Shown: positions 17,134 to 25,091, numbered from the stretch's first letter. The stretch: 44,282 bases of DNA from an uncultured Collinsella sp. (GCA_900768795.1 CAAGEH010000015.1:1-44282), one strand, 5' to 3'. Translations and numbers: made by a program. The notes: generated by a model not told the origin, from the letters alone.

Positions 17134-17188
17134 CGTTTTGTTGAAATCAGTGAACGGTCTCTAATTGGGTTGCAAACGGTACCAATAA

Positions 17189-17313
17189 CTTGTGTATACC
17201 AGCAAATTAATTACAAGTGGTTTTATCATTTAAAACCACAGGTATTGCAGTTAAAATACCTGTTTTTGATCCTATTTACTACTGGACTTTAGGTAATTAC
17301 TGGTTTATACAAG
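17189..17313. promoter_or_regulatory. Candidate operators upstream of the glycosidase
   Basis: CTGGTATACACAAG (minus strand, 17189-17202) and CTGGTTTATACAAG (plus strand, 17300-17313) are near-identical 14-mers in opposite orientation. Between them is an inverted repeat ACAGGTATT (17238-17246) / AATACCTGT (17255-17263). They resemble the CTGGT/ACCAG operators of agaS and the GalNAc PTS. The rest of the 17020-17658 interval holds no gene. Confidence 0.4.
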
Positions 17314-17464
17314 TACTTTTATTGCACCCCGTTTATGTACGATCAAGCTCTGGACAAACAAACATAGACTCTTCCAGAAGCACCAAGGAAAGCAGTGGAC
17401 TCCTAGTACCGATATTGCAATCCCCCGGCTTCCGCATTTGCATACAGAAGATAGCGCCCGCATA

Positions 17465-17506
17465 CAAAAGAAGGGGCCGCTGCAGGGGGGGGTAAGCAGC
17501 AGGCCC
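17465..17506 (-). terminator. Terminator after nagA
   Basis: GGGCC and GCTGC (17474-17483) pair with GCAGC and GGCCC (17496-17506, one bulge). On the minus strand CTTCTTTTG follows. A second perfect hairpin, CATCTAAC/GTTAGATG (17566-17573 with 17579-17586), lies between it and the nagA stop. Confidence 0.65.
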
Positions 17507-17658
17507 TAAGGAAAAGGAAGACGTGTTCAGGCAGACTCCGAACACAGGAAAAATCTCACAGCGAACATCTAACACGACGTTAGATGCCCACTCCGGGCAG
17601 TCTAGAAGGCAGGTGCCCCATACATCAAACAGACGAACGGCACACTCTAAAAGACGCC

Positions 17659-18828
17659 CTACTCGGTAAAGGCGCAACCCACAGACGTACCGCCCACGTA
17701 GGTCTCGGCAAGCGTCATATCGGGCTCGAACACACAGAAGTCGGCATCGCGACCGGGCTTGATCGAACCGCACTTGTCGTCGATGCGTGCGGAACGTGCC
17801 GGCACCTCGGTTGCCATGCGAATGGCGATATCGGCAGAGGCAATACCCCAATCGACAATGTTCTTAACGCCCGCAGCGAGCGTCAGGACGGATCCGGCAA
17901 TCGACTTACCGTCGGCGAGCCAGCACAGGTTGTCCTTCATGACAACCGGAAGGCCACCGCTCATGTAGTTGCCCTCGGGCATGCCACCGCAGCCCAAGCA
18001 GTCGGTGATAAGCACCGTGTGCTGCCAACCTTTGGCGGCAAGCAGCGCCTTGATAGCTGCAGGGTTCACGTGCTTGCCGTCGCAGATGATCTCGGCGTAC
18101 GTATCGGGCGTGGTCATAGCGGCACCCACAACTCCCGGTTCGCGATGATGCAGGCCGCGCTGTCCGTTGTAGGTATGCACAAAGCAGGTGGCACCCGCAT
18201 TGATAGCGGCGACGCAATCGTCGTACGTCGCATCTGAGTGACCGATGCTCGTCACAACGCCGCGAGCGTCGAGCTCGGCACAGTAATCGGCAGCACCATC
18301 GCGCTCGGCGGCAAGCGCGCTCTTGACGATACGACCGCCGGCAGCCTGCTGCCAATCATCGAATACCGCAGGGTCCGGGTCGATCAGATAGGCAGGGTTC
18401 TGCGCGCCCACATGAGCCGCGGTGAAGAACGGCCCCTCGAGGTAAATGCCCTGAATACGAGCACCGCAAAACTCCGGTCCGCGCTCCTCGTCCGCCTGGG
18501 CAATTGCGGCGCAAGCATCGCGAATGTTGTCAACGCTGTCGGTAAATGTCGTGGGCAACCAACTCGTGGTACCGCGGCGTGCAAGCTCGGTCGAGCTTAT
18601 GTTGACCCCCTCGGGATCGTTGTCTGTCGTCGCGTGATTAAAGAAACCGTGGATGTGCGTATCGACCATACCCGGGGCAATCCACTTGCCCGTGTAATCC
18701 TTGATCTCGCAGTCGGGCGCCTCGGCAGTCCAATGACCAAAGACGCCATCCTCGACCGTAAGGTAGCCACCCTGCATAACGGTGGCGGGCATAAAGAACT
18801 TGTCGGCTTTAATTGCGTAGGTGCTCAT
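17659..18828 (-). CDS. nagA: N-acetylhexosamine-6-phosphate deacetylase (NagA/AgaA)
   Basis: A 389-residue amidohydrolase that removes acetate from GlcNAc-6-P or, in this setting, GalNAc-6-P. The metal-site motif DTHIHG lies at 56-61. YLEGPFF supplies the metal-binding Glu, IGHSDATYDD and FVHTYNGQRGLHHREPG the further His residues, and TDCLGCGG the catalytic Asp. SIKPGRDADFCVFEPD near the C-terminus closes the small beta domain. Proximity to agaS and a mannose-family PTS suggests it acts as AgaA. NagA and AgaA cannot be separated confidently by sequence. A strong terminator (18861-18899) lies just upstream, so its expression may depend on read-through from agaS. Confidence 0.9.
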   Translation of the reverse strand: MSTYAIKADKFFMPATVMQGGYLTVEDGVFGHWTAEAPDCEIKDYTGKWIAPGMVDTHIHGFFNHATTDNDPEGVNISSTELARRGTTSWLPTTFTDSVDNIRDACAAIAQADEERGPEFCGARIQGIYLEGPFFTAAHVGAQNPAYLIDPDPAVFDDWQQAAGGRIVKSALAAERDGAADYCAELDARGVVTSIGHSDATYDDCVAAINAGATCFVHTYNGQRGLHHREPGVVGAAMTTPDTYAEIICDGKHVNPAAIKALLAAKGWQHTVLITDCLGCGGMPEGNYMSGGLPVVMKDNLCWLADGKSIAGSVLTLAAGVKNIVDWGIASADIAIRMATEVPARSARIDDKCGSIKPGRDADFCVFEPDMTLAETYVGGTSVGCAFTE

Positions 18829-18860
18829 GGCACTCCTAACTGCTCGCGCAAAGGTAAGCT

Positions 18861-18899
18861 AAAAACGATGCCCACCCGCGTATCTGCGAGCGGGCATCG
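18861..18899 (-). terminator. Intra-operon terminator between agaS and nagA
   Basis: CGATGCCC (18866-18873) pairs perfectly with GGGCATCG (18892-18899), with further pairing inside. On the minus strand it is followed by TTTTTAGC. Only 33 bp remain to the nagA start, leaving little room for a separate promoter. Confidence 0.8.
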
Positions 18900-18929
18900 C
18901 CTAGAAAAGGGGGTTTAATTCATGCCGAA

Positions 18930-20096
18930 TTAAGCGGTGAAGGGATGAATGGTCACGCCCTTGACCACACGGTTGACGGTACCCGTGGGGCTCGGTGTGT
19001 CGGGCGTGTTACCCACGCGCACGGAATTGAGTAGGCTGATGGTCTGAGCAAACATCACGAACGGCAGAGCAAGGTAGCCCTCCGGGAGCGCCTCGTAGCC
19101 CTTGAAGGTGAAGTTGTCGCCCTCGTAGACGGTGTCGCCCTCCTGCTGAACGGCAACGGTCTTCATAGCGATACCGTCGCCGCCGATCTCGTGCAGGATA
19201 TCAAGGTCGTACTGACGGGTGTAGGCGTCGTTGTTGACGAAAACGAACACGAGAGTCTTGTCGTCAACGAAGGACTTGGGTCCGTGACGATAGCCCATCG
19301 AGGTGTCGAACGAAGTGGCAACCAGACCGTGAGCAAGCTCGAGGATCTTGAGCTGAGCCTCCTGAGCAAGGCCACCGAAAGAACCGGAGCCGAGGTAGGT
19401 CACGCGATTGAAGTCGCATGCGAGGTAGTCGGCGATCTCGGACTCACGGGAGACAACCTCCTCGCCCATCTTGGCGATGGTCTCGACCCACGCAGCCTTC
19501 TGCTCGAGGCTCGCGGTATCGAAGATGAGGGTGGAAACGAGAGTCATGCAGCTGTAGGAGCCGGTCATGGCAAAGCCGCCGTCGTTCGCGCGCGGGATAA
19601 GGATCGTGTAGGCATCCGGGTCGTTTTCCGCCTCGACGGCGAGCTTGCCCTCGGGAGCGCAGGTGATGTTGAGGAACTTGACGTTCTTGATGTACTCCTT
19701 GGCAACGTTCACGGCAGCCAGGGACTCAGGGCTGTTGCCGGAGCGGGCAAAGGAAACGAGCAGCGTTGGCTCATCGGGGTTGAGGAAGTCGCGCGGAGCC
19801 GAAACGATGTCGGTCGAAGCGACGGGCTTGAAGTCGTAGAGGGAAACGTCGCCTGCGTGGCGGAGATACGGAGCGGCGGTGTCACCCACGTAATCAGAGG
19901 TGCCGGCACCGGTGAAGACGATGCTCAGACGGCCCTCGCCCATGGCGCGTGCCTCAGCGAGAAACTTCTCGACACCCTCAAGGTTGTCCTTGTAGATGTT
20001 GAACGCATCGCGCCAAAGATCAGGCTGCTGCATGATCTCGGGGGTCGTGATGTTGGCGCCGAGTGCGGTGAGCTCCTCAACACTTTTCTCGAACAT
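18930..20096 (-). CDS. agaS: Galactosamine-6-phosphate deaminase/isomerase AgaS (SIS domains)
   Basis: A 388-residue protein with two SIS (sugar isomerase) domains. FTGAGTSDYVGD (about 60-72) and SFARSGNSPES are the phosphosugar-binding loops of AgaS and GlmS-like enzymes. AgaS turns galactosamine-6-P into tagatose-6-P and ammonia, which would feed directly into LacC. It is clearly not NagB. It follows the GntR gene on the same strand; a good promoter and operator lie at 20136-20170, so it has its own transcription start. The ribosome binding site is weak (AGAGG about 9 nt before the ATG). Confidence 0.9.
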   Translation of the reverse strand: MFEKSVEELTALGANITTPEIMQQPDLWRDAFNIYKDNLEGVEKFLAEARAMGEGRLSIVFTGAGTSDYVGDTAAPYLRHAGDVSLYDFKPVASTDIVSAPRDFLNPDEPTLLVSFARSGNSPESLAAVNVAKEYIKNVKFLNITCAPEGKLAVEAENDPDAYTILIPRANDGGFAMTGSYSCMTLVSTLIFDTASLEQKAAWVETIAKMGEEVVSRESEIADYLACDFNRVTYLGSGSFGGLAQEAQLKILELAHGLVATSFDTSMGYRHGPKSFVDDKTLVFVFVNNDAYTRQYDLDILHEIGGDGIAMKTVAVQQEGDTVYEGDNFTFKGYEALPEGYLALPFVMFAQTISLLNSVRVGNTPDTPSPTGTVNRVVKGVTIHPFTA

Positions 20097-20135
20097 TGTT
20101 AATACCTCTTTCTCTTGTTAACCATATTACTAGGG

Positions 20136-20170
20136 ATTATACAAATCTTTGGTTATCTGGTTACTACCAG
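20136..20170 (-). promoter_or_regulatory. agaS promoter with GntR-type operator
   Basis: On the minus strand TATAAT lies at 20136-20141, and 17 nt upstream the -35 region (GTAACC) is covered by CTGGT-TACT-ACCAG (20157-20170), a 5-4-5 inverted repeat. A repressor bound there would block polymerase. Confidence 0.6.
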
Positions 20171-20215
20171 TTAAAGATAAAGCGAATCTCATAGATTCTT
20201 AATAAATCGTTATGT

Positions 20216-20947
20216 CTAATCGTTTATATGGTGAACGACCTTGTATTTGAATTGATCGGCTCGAGCAACAGAGAGCGTGTATTCGATGATCTCGTTGCTC
20301 AAGTCATATGTCGTTCGGACCAGGTCGAGGACAGGCGCGCCTTCGGAAATATCAAGAATATGCGCATCGGCAGGACGCGCGATGCTCGCATAGAACTCCT
20401 CATCGGCAGCGCGAATCTTTACGCCGTATTCGTTCTCGAACACGTGATACAGAGCATGGTGCTCAAGCATGGAGCGCGTAAGAGTCAAGAACTTGCGTAC
20501 CGGCAGGTACGTGCGTTCAACCATCATGGGCATTCCATCGGCGGAACGAAGGCGTTTGAGCTTAAACAGCTTGTCGCCGATATGGACTCCCATGTGCTCG
20601 GCCAAGCCCTTGTCGGCCTCGATCTCGGAGAACTCCAAAATCGTGGTGGAAGGGTCACGCCCCATCGAACGCATCTGGTCCGAGAAGCTGTAGGCCTGGA
20701 ACAGGTCGGTCGCCTGTGTGGAACGGTCGGCGACAAACGTGCCGCGCCCATGCTGACGAATAACGAGCCCCAGCCTTTCGAGCTCTTGTAGCGCCAGGCG
20801 CACAGTCGTGCGAGACAGGCTGTAGTGCTCGGAGAGCTCACGCTCAGAAGGCAAAAGATCCCCCGCACTAAGTTCGCGCTCGATCTTATCGGTGAGGATA
20901 TCGACCAGTTGGTCGTACAACGGTTGTTTGCGCGCACCGAGAGCCAT
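20216..20947 (-). CDS. GntR-family (HutC/UTRA) regulator of the GalNAc cluster
   Basis: A 243-residue regulator. Residues 8-75 are the GntR winged helix (LLPSERELSEHYSLSRTTVR, then HGRGTFVA); residues 95-235 are the UTRA effector domain, which in NagR/DasR relatives binds amino-sugar phosphates. Start chosen at MALGARKQPLYDQL, preceded by GAGG; the longer frame lacks a ribosome binding site. It lies between the PTS genes and agaS, behind a terminator. Likely effector GalNAc-6-P or GalN-6-P, likely targets the CTGGT/ACCAG sites at agaS, the PTS and the glycosidase; both are inferred. Confidence 0.9.
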   Translation of the reverse strand: MALGARKQPLYDQLVDILTDKIERELSAGDLLPSERELSEHYSLSRTTVRLALQELERLGLVIRQHGRGTFVADRSTQATDLFQAYSFSDQMRSMGRDPSTTILEFSEIEADKGLAEHMGVHIGDKLFKLKRLRSADGMPMMVERTYLPVRKFLTLTRSMLEHHALYHVFENEYGVKIRAADEEFYASIARPADAHILDISEGAPVLDLVRTTYDLSNEIIEYTLSVARADQFKYKVVHHIND

Positions 20948-20970
20948 ATCGCTCACACCTCGCCTTCCAG

Positions 20971-21006
20971 AAAAAAGGCCGCTCACCCCACGCGGGGCTC
21001 GCGGCC
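20971..21006 (-). terminator. Terminator after the mannose-family PTS operon
   Basis: GGCCGC (20977-20982) pairs with GCGGCC (21001-21006), with an inner CCCC/GGGG stem. On the minus strand six T follow. It separates the PTS genes from the GntR gene. Confidence 0.8.
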
Positions 21007-21071
21007 TAACACACACAAGTCTTGGGGCGGAGCGTACGTCCGCGAGGCGTACGCTCCAGTAAAGTCGGAAC

Positions 21072-22151
21072 TTACCAGATGCTGGGCCAGAGGCCGAGCG
21101 GGCCGGCACCAAGGATGCCGATGACGAAGAGCAGGAGAATGCCCTTGGTCGGAGTCCAGTTGTGCTTAGCGAACATGTAGTAAAGCAGGAGGGTAAGCAG
21201 CAGCGGGACGAGCTTGGGAACGATGGTGTTGAGCGTGTCAGCGACCTTGAAGGTAACCGGGGACTCGGTGACCTCGCCGTAGGTGACGGAGCTCATGCCA
21301 TTGCCCAGATCATTGACTGCGCACTCGACAGCGTTGCCGTCGGCGTCAGTTGCGGAGAGAGCCTTGCCGTCCTTGTCGGTCATGGCGAGCGTACCGGCCT
21401 TAGCGGTCTCGGTATTGATGCCCTTCATGTCAGAGAAGTTCTTGGCTTCCTTGTTGGAAACGACGACGGTGTGGGCGGTGATGGAGCGGGTCGAGCCATT
21501 GGGGATCTCGAGATTGATCTGGGTGCCACCCATGGTGACGACCAGGCAACCGACGACGAAGACGCCCATGATGGAAGCGGCGCGCGTAAAGGCCTGCATG
21601 TTGGCGGTAAGCGCATCGATAGCGCTGGTGCCGAGCTTGTAGGACCAGTTCATCAGCCAGAAACGCAGGGCGAACTGGACGACGTTGAAGATGATCAAGA
21701 AGATCAAAGGTGCAGCGGCGTTACCGTTGATAGCCATGTTCGAGGTGATACCGGCAGTGATAGGCACGAGCGTCAGCCAGAACAGGGCGTCGCCGATGCC
21801 ACCCAAGGGGCCCATTGCCGCGACGCGGACGGCGCGGATCGTGGGGATGTCAACCTTGTTCTGCTCGAGCGAAAGCACGATGCCCATAACAAAGGTGACG
21901 AGGAACGGGTGAGTGTTGAAGAACTCGAGGTTGTGGCTCATGGAAGCCACAAGGTCATTCTTGTTGGTGTGGATCTTCTCGAGGCCCGGGAGGATGGAGT
22001 AGAGCCAGCCAGCAGCCTGCATACGCTCGTAGTTGAACGATGCCTGCAGGAAGCAGGAGCGCCATGCCATCTTGTTGAGGGTCTTCTGATCAAGCTGCGG
22101 AGCAGGAGTAAGGTCCTCGTAGTGCTCCGGGATCACATAATTAGATGCCAT
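21072..22151 (-). CDS. PTS mannose-family EIID with an enlarged extracytoplasmic loop
   Basis: A 359-residue EIID (ManZ/AgaD/AgaE family) membrane protein that forms the sugar channel with EIIC. The N-terminal cytoplasmic part (LNKMAWRSCFLQASFNYERMQAAGW, AAMGPLGGIGDALFW) is typical. Usual length is about 270-300 residues; here roughly 100 residues (about 215-315) lie between the last two membrane regions, rich in polar residues (for example VVSNKEAKNFSDMKG). Start chosen at MASNYVIPEHYED, after GAGGTG. It overlaps the EIIC stop by 11 bp. Probably imports GalNAc, given agaS and the deacetylase. Confidence 0.9.
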   Translation of the reverse strand: MASNYVIPEHYEDLTPAPQLDQKTLNKMAWRSCFLQASFNYERMQAAGWLYSILPGLEKIHTNKNDLVASMSHNLEFFNTHPFLVTFVMGIVLSLEQNKVDIPTIRAVRVAAMGPLGGIGDALFWLTLVPITAGITSNMAINGNAAAPLIFLIIFNVVQFALRFWLMNWSYKLGTSAIDALTANMQAFTRAASIMGVFVVGCLVVTMGGTQINLEIPNGSTRSITAHTVVVSNKEAKNFSDMKGINTETAKAGTLAMTDKDGKALSATDADGNAVECAVNDLGNGMSSVTYGEVTESPVTFKVADTLNTIVPKLVPLLLTLLLYYMFAKHNWTPTKGILLLFVIGILGAGPLGLWPSIW

Positions 22152-22941
22152 CTTCGAAGTCACCTCCGTCAGAAACAGCCGCACCCTTCAGCTCGGTCTG
22201 CTGCTGGAAGTCCCAGAAAGCGATGCCGAAGCCAACGAGAGCGAGGATGAGCAGAGCAGGGGTTGCCAGCGACTCGTTGGCAACGGTGATGATCGCGAGG
22301 CCGAAGCCCATGAGGAAGAAGCCCCACATATCGCGGTTCATCATGACCTTGAGCAGAACTGCGAAGCCGACGAAGCGCATCATACCGCCAGCAGCGGAGA
22401 GGCCGGTCTGCAGCCAGTCAGGGATTGCAGAGGCGATGGTCTGACCGATCGTGGCGCCAGCGATGAAGAACAGGGTGACGACGACGGCGAAGATGAGACC
22501 GAGGAGTGCCATTGCAAAGTAGTTGAGGCGCTCGATGCCCTTGGTGTCGGCGTTGTGAGCCATGTTGTCAGCAGTGGACATAAGCGGCGACATAAGGGTG
22601 AACACGAGGGTAACGCCAAGCTGGCCGAGAAGCGCGAACGGAACGGCGAGGCCGACTGCTGCGTTGGGCTCGAGGCCAGAGGCGATCGCCAGAACGGCGG
22701 CCATGATGCCACCGATAACGGCGTTAGGCGGCTGAGCTCCACCAATCGGCATGTTGCCGATTGTCATGAGCTGATACGTACCACCGACGAGAAGACCGGT
22801 ATTGAGGTCGCCAAGGATAAGACCAATGACGGCACCGGTGACGATGGGCTGATAGAGAGACTCGAGGAAGTTGAACTGGTCGATTGCCGCGATGAACGTG
22901 ACGATGAAGACCAGTGCGACCTGGATGATCGAGTATTCCAT
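22141..22941 (-). CDS. PTS mannose-family EIIC
   Basis: A 266-residue polytopic membrane protein (EII-Sor/ManY/AgaC family). YQPIVTGAVIGLILGDLNTGLLVGGTYQLM and the GGAQPPNAVIGG segment are typical of the family. It forms the transport channel with EIID. Start chosen at MEYSIIQVALVF after AAGGAGGAG; the longer frame adds 15 residues without a better site. It lies 87 bp downstream of EIIB. Confidence 0.9.
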   Translation of the reverse strand: MEYSIIQVALVFIVTFIAAIDQFNFLESLYQPIVTGAVIGLILGDLNTGLLVGGTYQLMTIGNMPIGGAQPPNAVIGGIMAAVLAIASGLEPNAAVGLAVPFALLGQLGVTLVFTLMSPLMSTADNMAHNADTKGIERLNYFAMALLGLIFAVVVTLFFIAGATIGQTIASAIPDWLQTGLSAAGGMMRFVGFAVLLKVMMNRDMWGFFLMGFGLAIITVANESLATPALLILALVGFGIAFWDFQQQTELKGAAVSDGGDFEDGI

Positions 22942-23028
22942 CTTGCTCCTCCTTTCAAATACTACGTGCGAACTCGGAATTCGCATGTATGTGCCGGGTT
23001 GGAGCCCCGGCGTTGTGGAAACACGAGA

Positions 23029-23511
23029 CTACGAGAAGAGCTTGCTCGTATCCTCGGCAGGCGTGCTCGGAACACGCCTAATCTCCAACTCCACCCCCAA
23101 TTCCTGCAGCTCTTTGAAAGCGGCGACGTCTTCGTCGTTGACTGCCACGGAGGTGGCGACTTGCCGCTTTCCTTCCGACATGTGCATGTTGCCGATGTTT
23201 ACCTTCTTTATAGGCACTCCGCCCTTGACGAGCTTAAGCACGTCTTCCGGAGTTTCGGCCACGATAAAGATGTGCTGCCTAGGGCTCGCTTTGCTGATGA
23301 TGTCGATCGTCTTCTGAATGGAGAAGAAACGAGTTGCGACACCTGCGGGCGCAGCCATCTTCATGAGGTTCTGACGCATGGTGTTGGTCGCGACGTCGTC
23401 GTTGGCAACGAGGATGAGGTTGGAGCCCAAAGTGGAGTTCCACTGGGTGGCAACCTGACCATGAATCAGTCGGTTATCGATGCGGGTAAGAAGAATGTTG
23501 GGTTCTGCCAT
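23029..23511 (-). CDS. PTS mannose/sorbose-family EIIB
   Basis: A 160-residue cytoplasmic EIIB. RIDNRLIHGQV at 10-20 holds the phosphorylated His17 of the mannose family. It transfers phosphate from the separate EIIA protein to the sugar. It belongs to the operon EIIA-YajC-EIIB-EIIC-EIID. The family includes AgaB and AgaV (galactosamine and GalNAc), but these are not separable by eye. Confidence 0.92.
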   Translation of the reverse strand: MAEPNILLTRIDNRLIHGQVATQWNSTLGSNLILVANDDVATNTMRQNLMKMAAPAGVATRFFSIQKTIDIISKASPRQHIFIVAETPEDVLKLVKGGVPIKKVNIGNMHMSEGKRQVATSVAVNDEDVAAFKELQELGVELEIRRVPSTPAEDTSKLFS

Positions 23512-23583
23512 ATCGCTCAGCTTCCTTTCTTGTGAGGCCTTGCTGACTTACCTATCCATCGCGAAGCGTTCTTCGCGCAATGG

Positions 23584-23868
23584 CTACTTGATCTCCTGGA
23601 TGGCGTAGCGGGAAACATCCAGTACGGCACCGGAGCGGACTTTGACTTCGACGCGCTCGCCGTCGATACTCTTGATGGTGCCGTAGATACCGCCGGCGAA
23701 GAGAACTTCCTGGCCGGGCTTGAGCTCGGTGTGGAGCTCCTTGAAGTACTTTTGCTTCTTGCGCATGTTGATTTGCGACCAAATGGTGTAAATCACACCC
23801 ATGATGACGAGAAGGCCAATCAGGGCAATCGAAGAAGCAAGAATACTTGCACCCCAGTCGATGTTCAT
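23584..23868 (-). CDS. yajC: YajC-family protein inside a PTS operon
   Basis: A 94-residue protein with one N-terminal membrane helix (about 8-29), then a charged cytoplasmic tail containing LKPGQEVLFAGGIYGTI, the conserved YajC motif. YajC is normally an accessory of the Sec translocon. Here its start overlaps the EIIA stop (TAATG), so it is translationally coupled to the PTS. YajC-like genes also occur in streptococcal hyaluronan-fragment PTS operons. It may help EIIC/EIID insertion or be an unrelated PTS accessory. Confidence 0.88.
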   Translation of the reverse strand: MNIDWGASILASSIALIGLLVIMGVIYTIWSQINMRKKQKYFKELHTELKPGQEVLFAGGIYGTIKSIDGERVEVKVRSGAVLDVSRYAIQEIK

Positions 23869-24308
23869 TAGATGCCATCCCCATCATCAAGATCGTCCGC
23901 GGCGGGCGCCGCGACGGACTCGATCGTCTTAGCCGTAATGCCGGCCTGGCCTACAGAAATTGCCTGATCAGCGAGCTCGGAAAGCGAGGAGCCGTTGCGC
24001 AGGAACAGAAGCTCGATGAGCATAGGAAGATTGGCGCCGGTAACGACCTCGATGTTCTCGACGTCCTGCGAGATCATCATCGCCTGGTTAAACGGGGTGC
24101 CGCCCAAAAGATCGACGAACACGAGAACGCCCTCGCACTCGGCGCCCAGCTTGGTAATCGCCTCGCGAAGATCGTTGCCATACGTAGCGGCGGCATCGCC
24201 CTCAAAAGGAACAACCTCAAAAGCCGGCTGATCGCCTGCGACCATTGCGATAGCGCTGGCGAGGCCAGTGGAGAACTGTCCGTGACCTGTAAGAACGAAA
24301 CCAACCAT
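23868..24308 (-). CDS. PTS mannose-family EIIA (AgaF-like)
   Basis: A 146-residue soluble EIIA domain protein. His9 in VLTGHGQFS is the phosphorylated residue, and FVDLLGGTPFN is the second family motif. It takes phosphate from HPr. A stand-alone EIIA rather than a fused EIIAB is usual for AgaF. First gene of the PTS operon; its stop overlaps yajC by one base. The leader upstream (24309-24686) is long and holds two promoter candidates. Confidence 0.92.
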   Translation of the reverse strand: MVGFVLTGHGQFSTGLASAIAMVAGDQPAFEVVPFEGDAAATYGNDLREAITKLGAECEGVLVFVDLLGGTPFNQAMMISQDVENIEVVTGANLPMLIELLFLRNGSSLSELADQAISVGQAGITAKTIESVAAPAADDLDDGDGI

Positions 24309-24440
24309 GTAAACCCCTTTCTTGGGGATTCGCGGGAGCCCTTGGCGCTTCCCTCATCAGTAAGTAAAGCCAGTAATTCGAACGACGTCTCTGCTTCTTT
24401 TCTGGCTCGCAGTGGTAGTAACCACATAACGTGTGAACCC

Positions 24441-24449
24441 ACTATAACA
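24441..24449 (-). promoter_or_regulatory. Proximal promoter candidate of the GalNAc PTS operon
   Basis: On the minus strand TGTTATAGT (24441-24449) is an extended -10 element about 130 bp upstream of EIIA. No good -35 is at the right distance. At least four ACCGTT copies lie 40-80 bp further upstream. Confidence 0.4.
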
Positions 24450-24486
24450 TCGCGTCCGTTCGGCTTTTTGATGTCAAAAACGATAA

Positions 24487-24532
24487 ACCGTTTTACTACC
24501 GTTCACCGTTTTATTTCGACCGTTTACCCGTT
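24487..24532. promoter_or_regulatory. Cluster of ACCGTT motifs upstream of the GalNAc PTS operon
   Basis: ACCGTT occurs at 24487, 24498, 24505 and 24519, with a variant ACCCGTT at 24526. The copies at 24498 and 24519 are 21 bp apart, and those at 24505 and 24526 also 21 bp. Confidence 0.55.
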
Positions 24533-24663
24533 TGTAACATTTCTACCTGCGGTTTTGTAATGGTCTCGAAACAATATTCAGTTTCGTTTTACTTACGAAT
24601 TCGTTTATTCACGTTCTTTATTGCACTAAAGCACCCGCGTTTTTCCGCTGGTAGTTATGGAGA

Positions 24664-24692
24664 ATTATATATTGGTATTAATACCAGATTAC
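24664..24692 (-). promoter_or_regulatory. Distal promoter of the GalNAc PTS operon with palindromic operator
   Basis: On the minus strand TATAAT lies at 24664-24669, with a weak -35 (GTAATC, 24687-24692) 17 nt upstream. The spacer is filled by TGGTATTAATACCA (24673-24686), a perfect 14-bp palindrome of the form bound by HutC-type GntR regulators. Start here gives a leader of about 350 nt. Apart from these sites and the tRNA promoter, 24309-24975 holds no gene I can support. Confidence 0.55.
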
Positions 24693-24907
24693 CAGTTCAA
24701 CAGCTGAATGTGTGGTTCGGCAAACGGTACCTTTTGGGCGGTTATCGGTAGTTCAATCGCATCTAAAGTCATTGTTACCGCAAGTAATAGGCACTCTTGG
24801 AGTGCTTGAAACGCGTCGGATGTGCTGTATCTTGTCTAAACATCTACTTTGAACGTCTGCCGTTCCGTGACCGGTTTAGGCTTTTTTGCTTCATGCAAAT
24901 TAGGGGC

Positions 24908-24935
24908 TTGCACTGGCTTTTTTTTCCCGTAATAT
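24908..24935 (+). promoter_or_regulatory. tRNA-Thr promoter
   Basis: TTGCAC (24908-24913), 16-nt T-rich spacer, TAATAT (24930-24935), about 40 bp before the tRNA. Confidence 0.55.
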
Positions 24936-24975
24936 ATCTTCTTGTCGACGCATGCATATTCGTCGATACATGGTC

Positions 24976-25051
24976 GCCAGCGTAGCTCAGTTGGTAGAGC
25001 ACCGCTCTCGTAAAGCGGGGGTCACCGGTTCGAGCCCGGTCGCTGGCTCCA
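24976..25051 (+). tRNA. tRNA-Thr (anticodon CGU)
   Basis: A 76-nt cloverleaf with encoded CCA. The acceptor stem is GCCAGCG (24976-24982) with CGCTGGC (25041-25047). The anticodon stem CCGCT/AGCGG encloses loop CTCGTAA with anticodon CGT at 25009-25011. The T-arm has GGTTCGAGCC. It reads ACG codons. Confidence 0.97.
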
Positions 25052-25063
25052 TTTGTTTTTTCG

Positions 25064-25091
25064 CCACCCTTCGGGGTGGTTTTTCTTTTTT
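25064..25091 (+). terminator. Terminator after tRNA-Thr
   Basis: CCACCC-TTCG-GGGTGG (25064-25079), a stem capped by the stable UUCG tetraloop, is followed by a T-rich tract. Confidence 0.9.

Noticed and set aside
24555..24985. Short plus-strand ORFs before tRNA-Thr
   Set aside because: They are AT-rich, lack ribosome binding sites and overlap promoter and operator elements.
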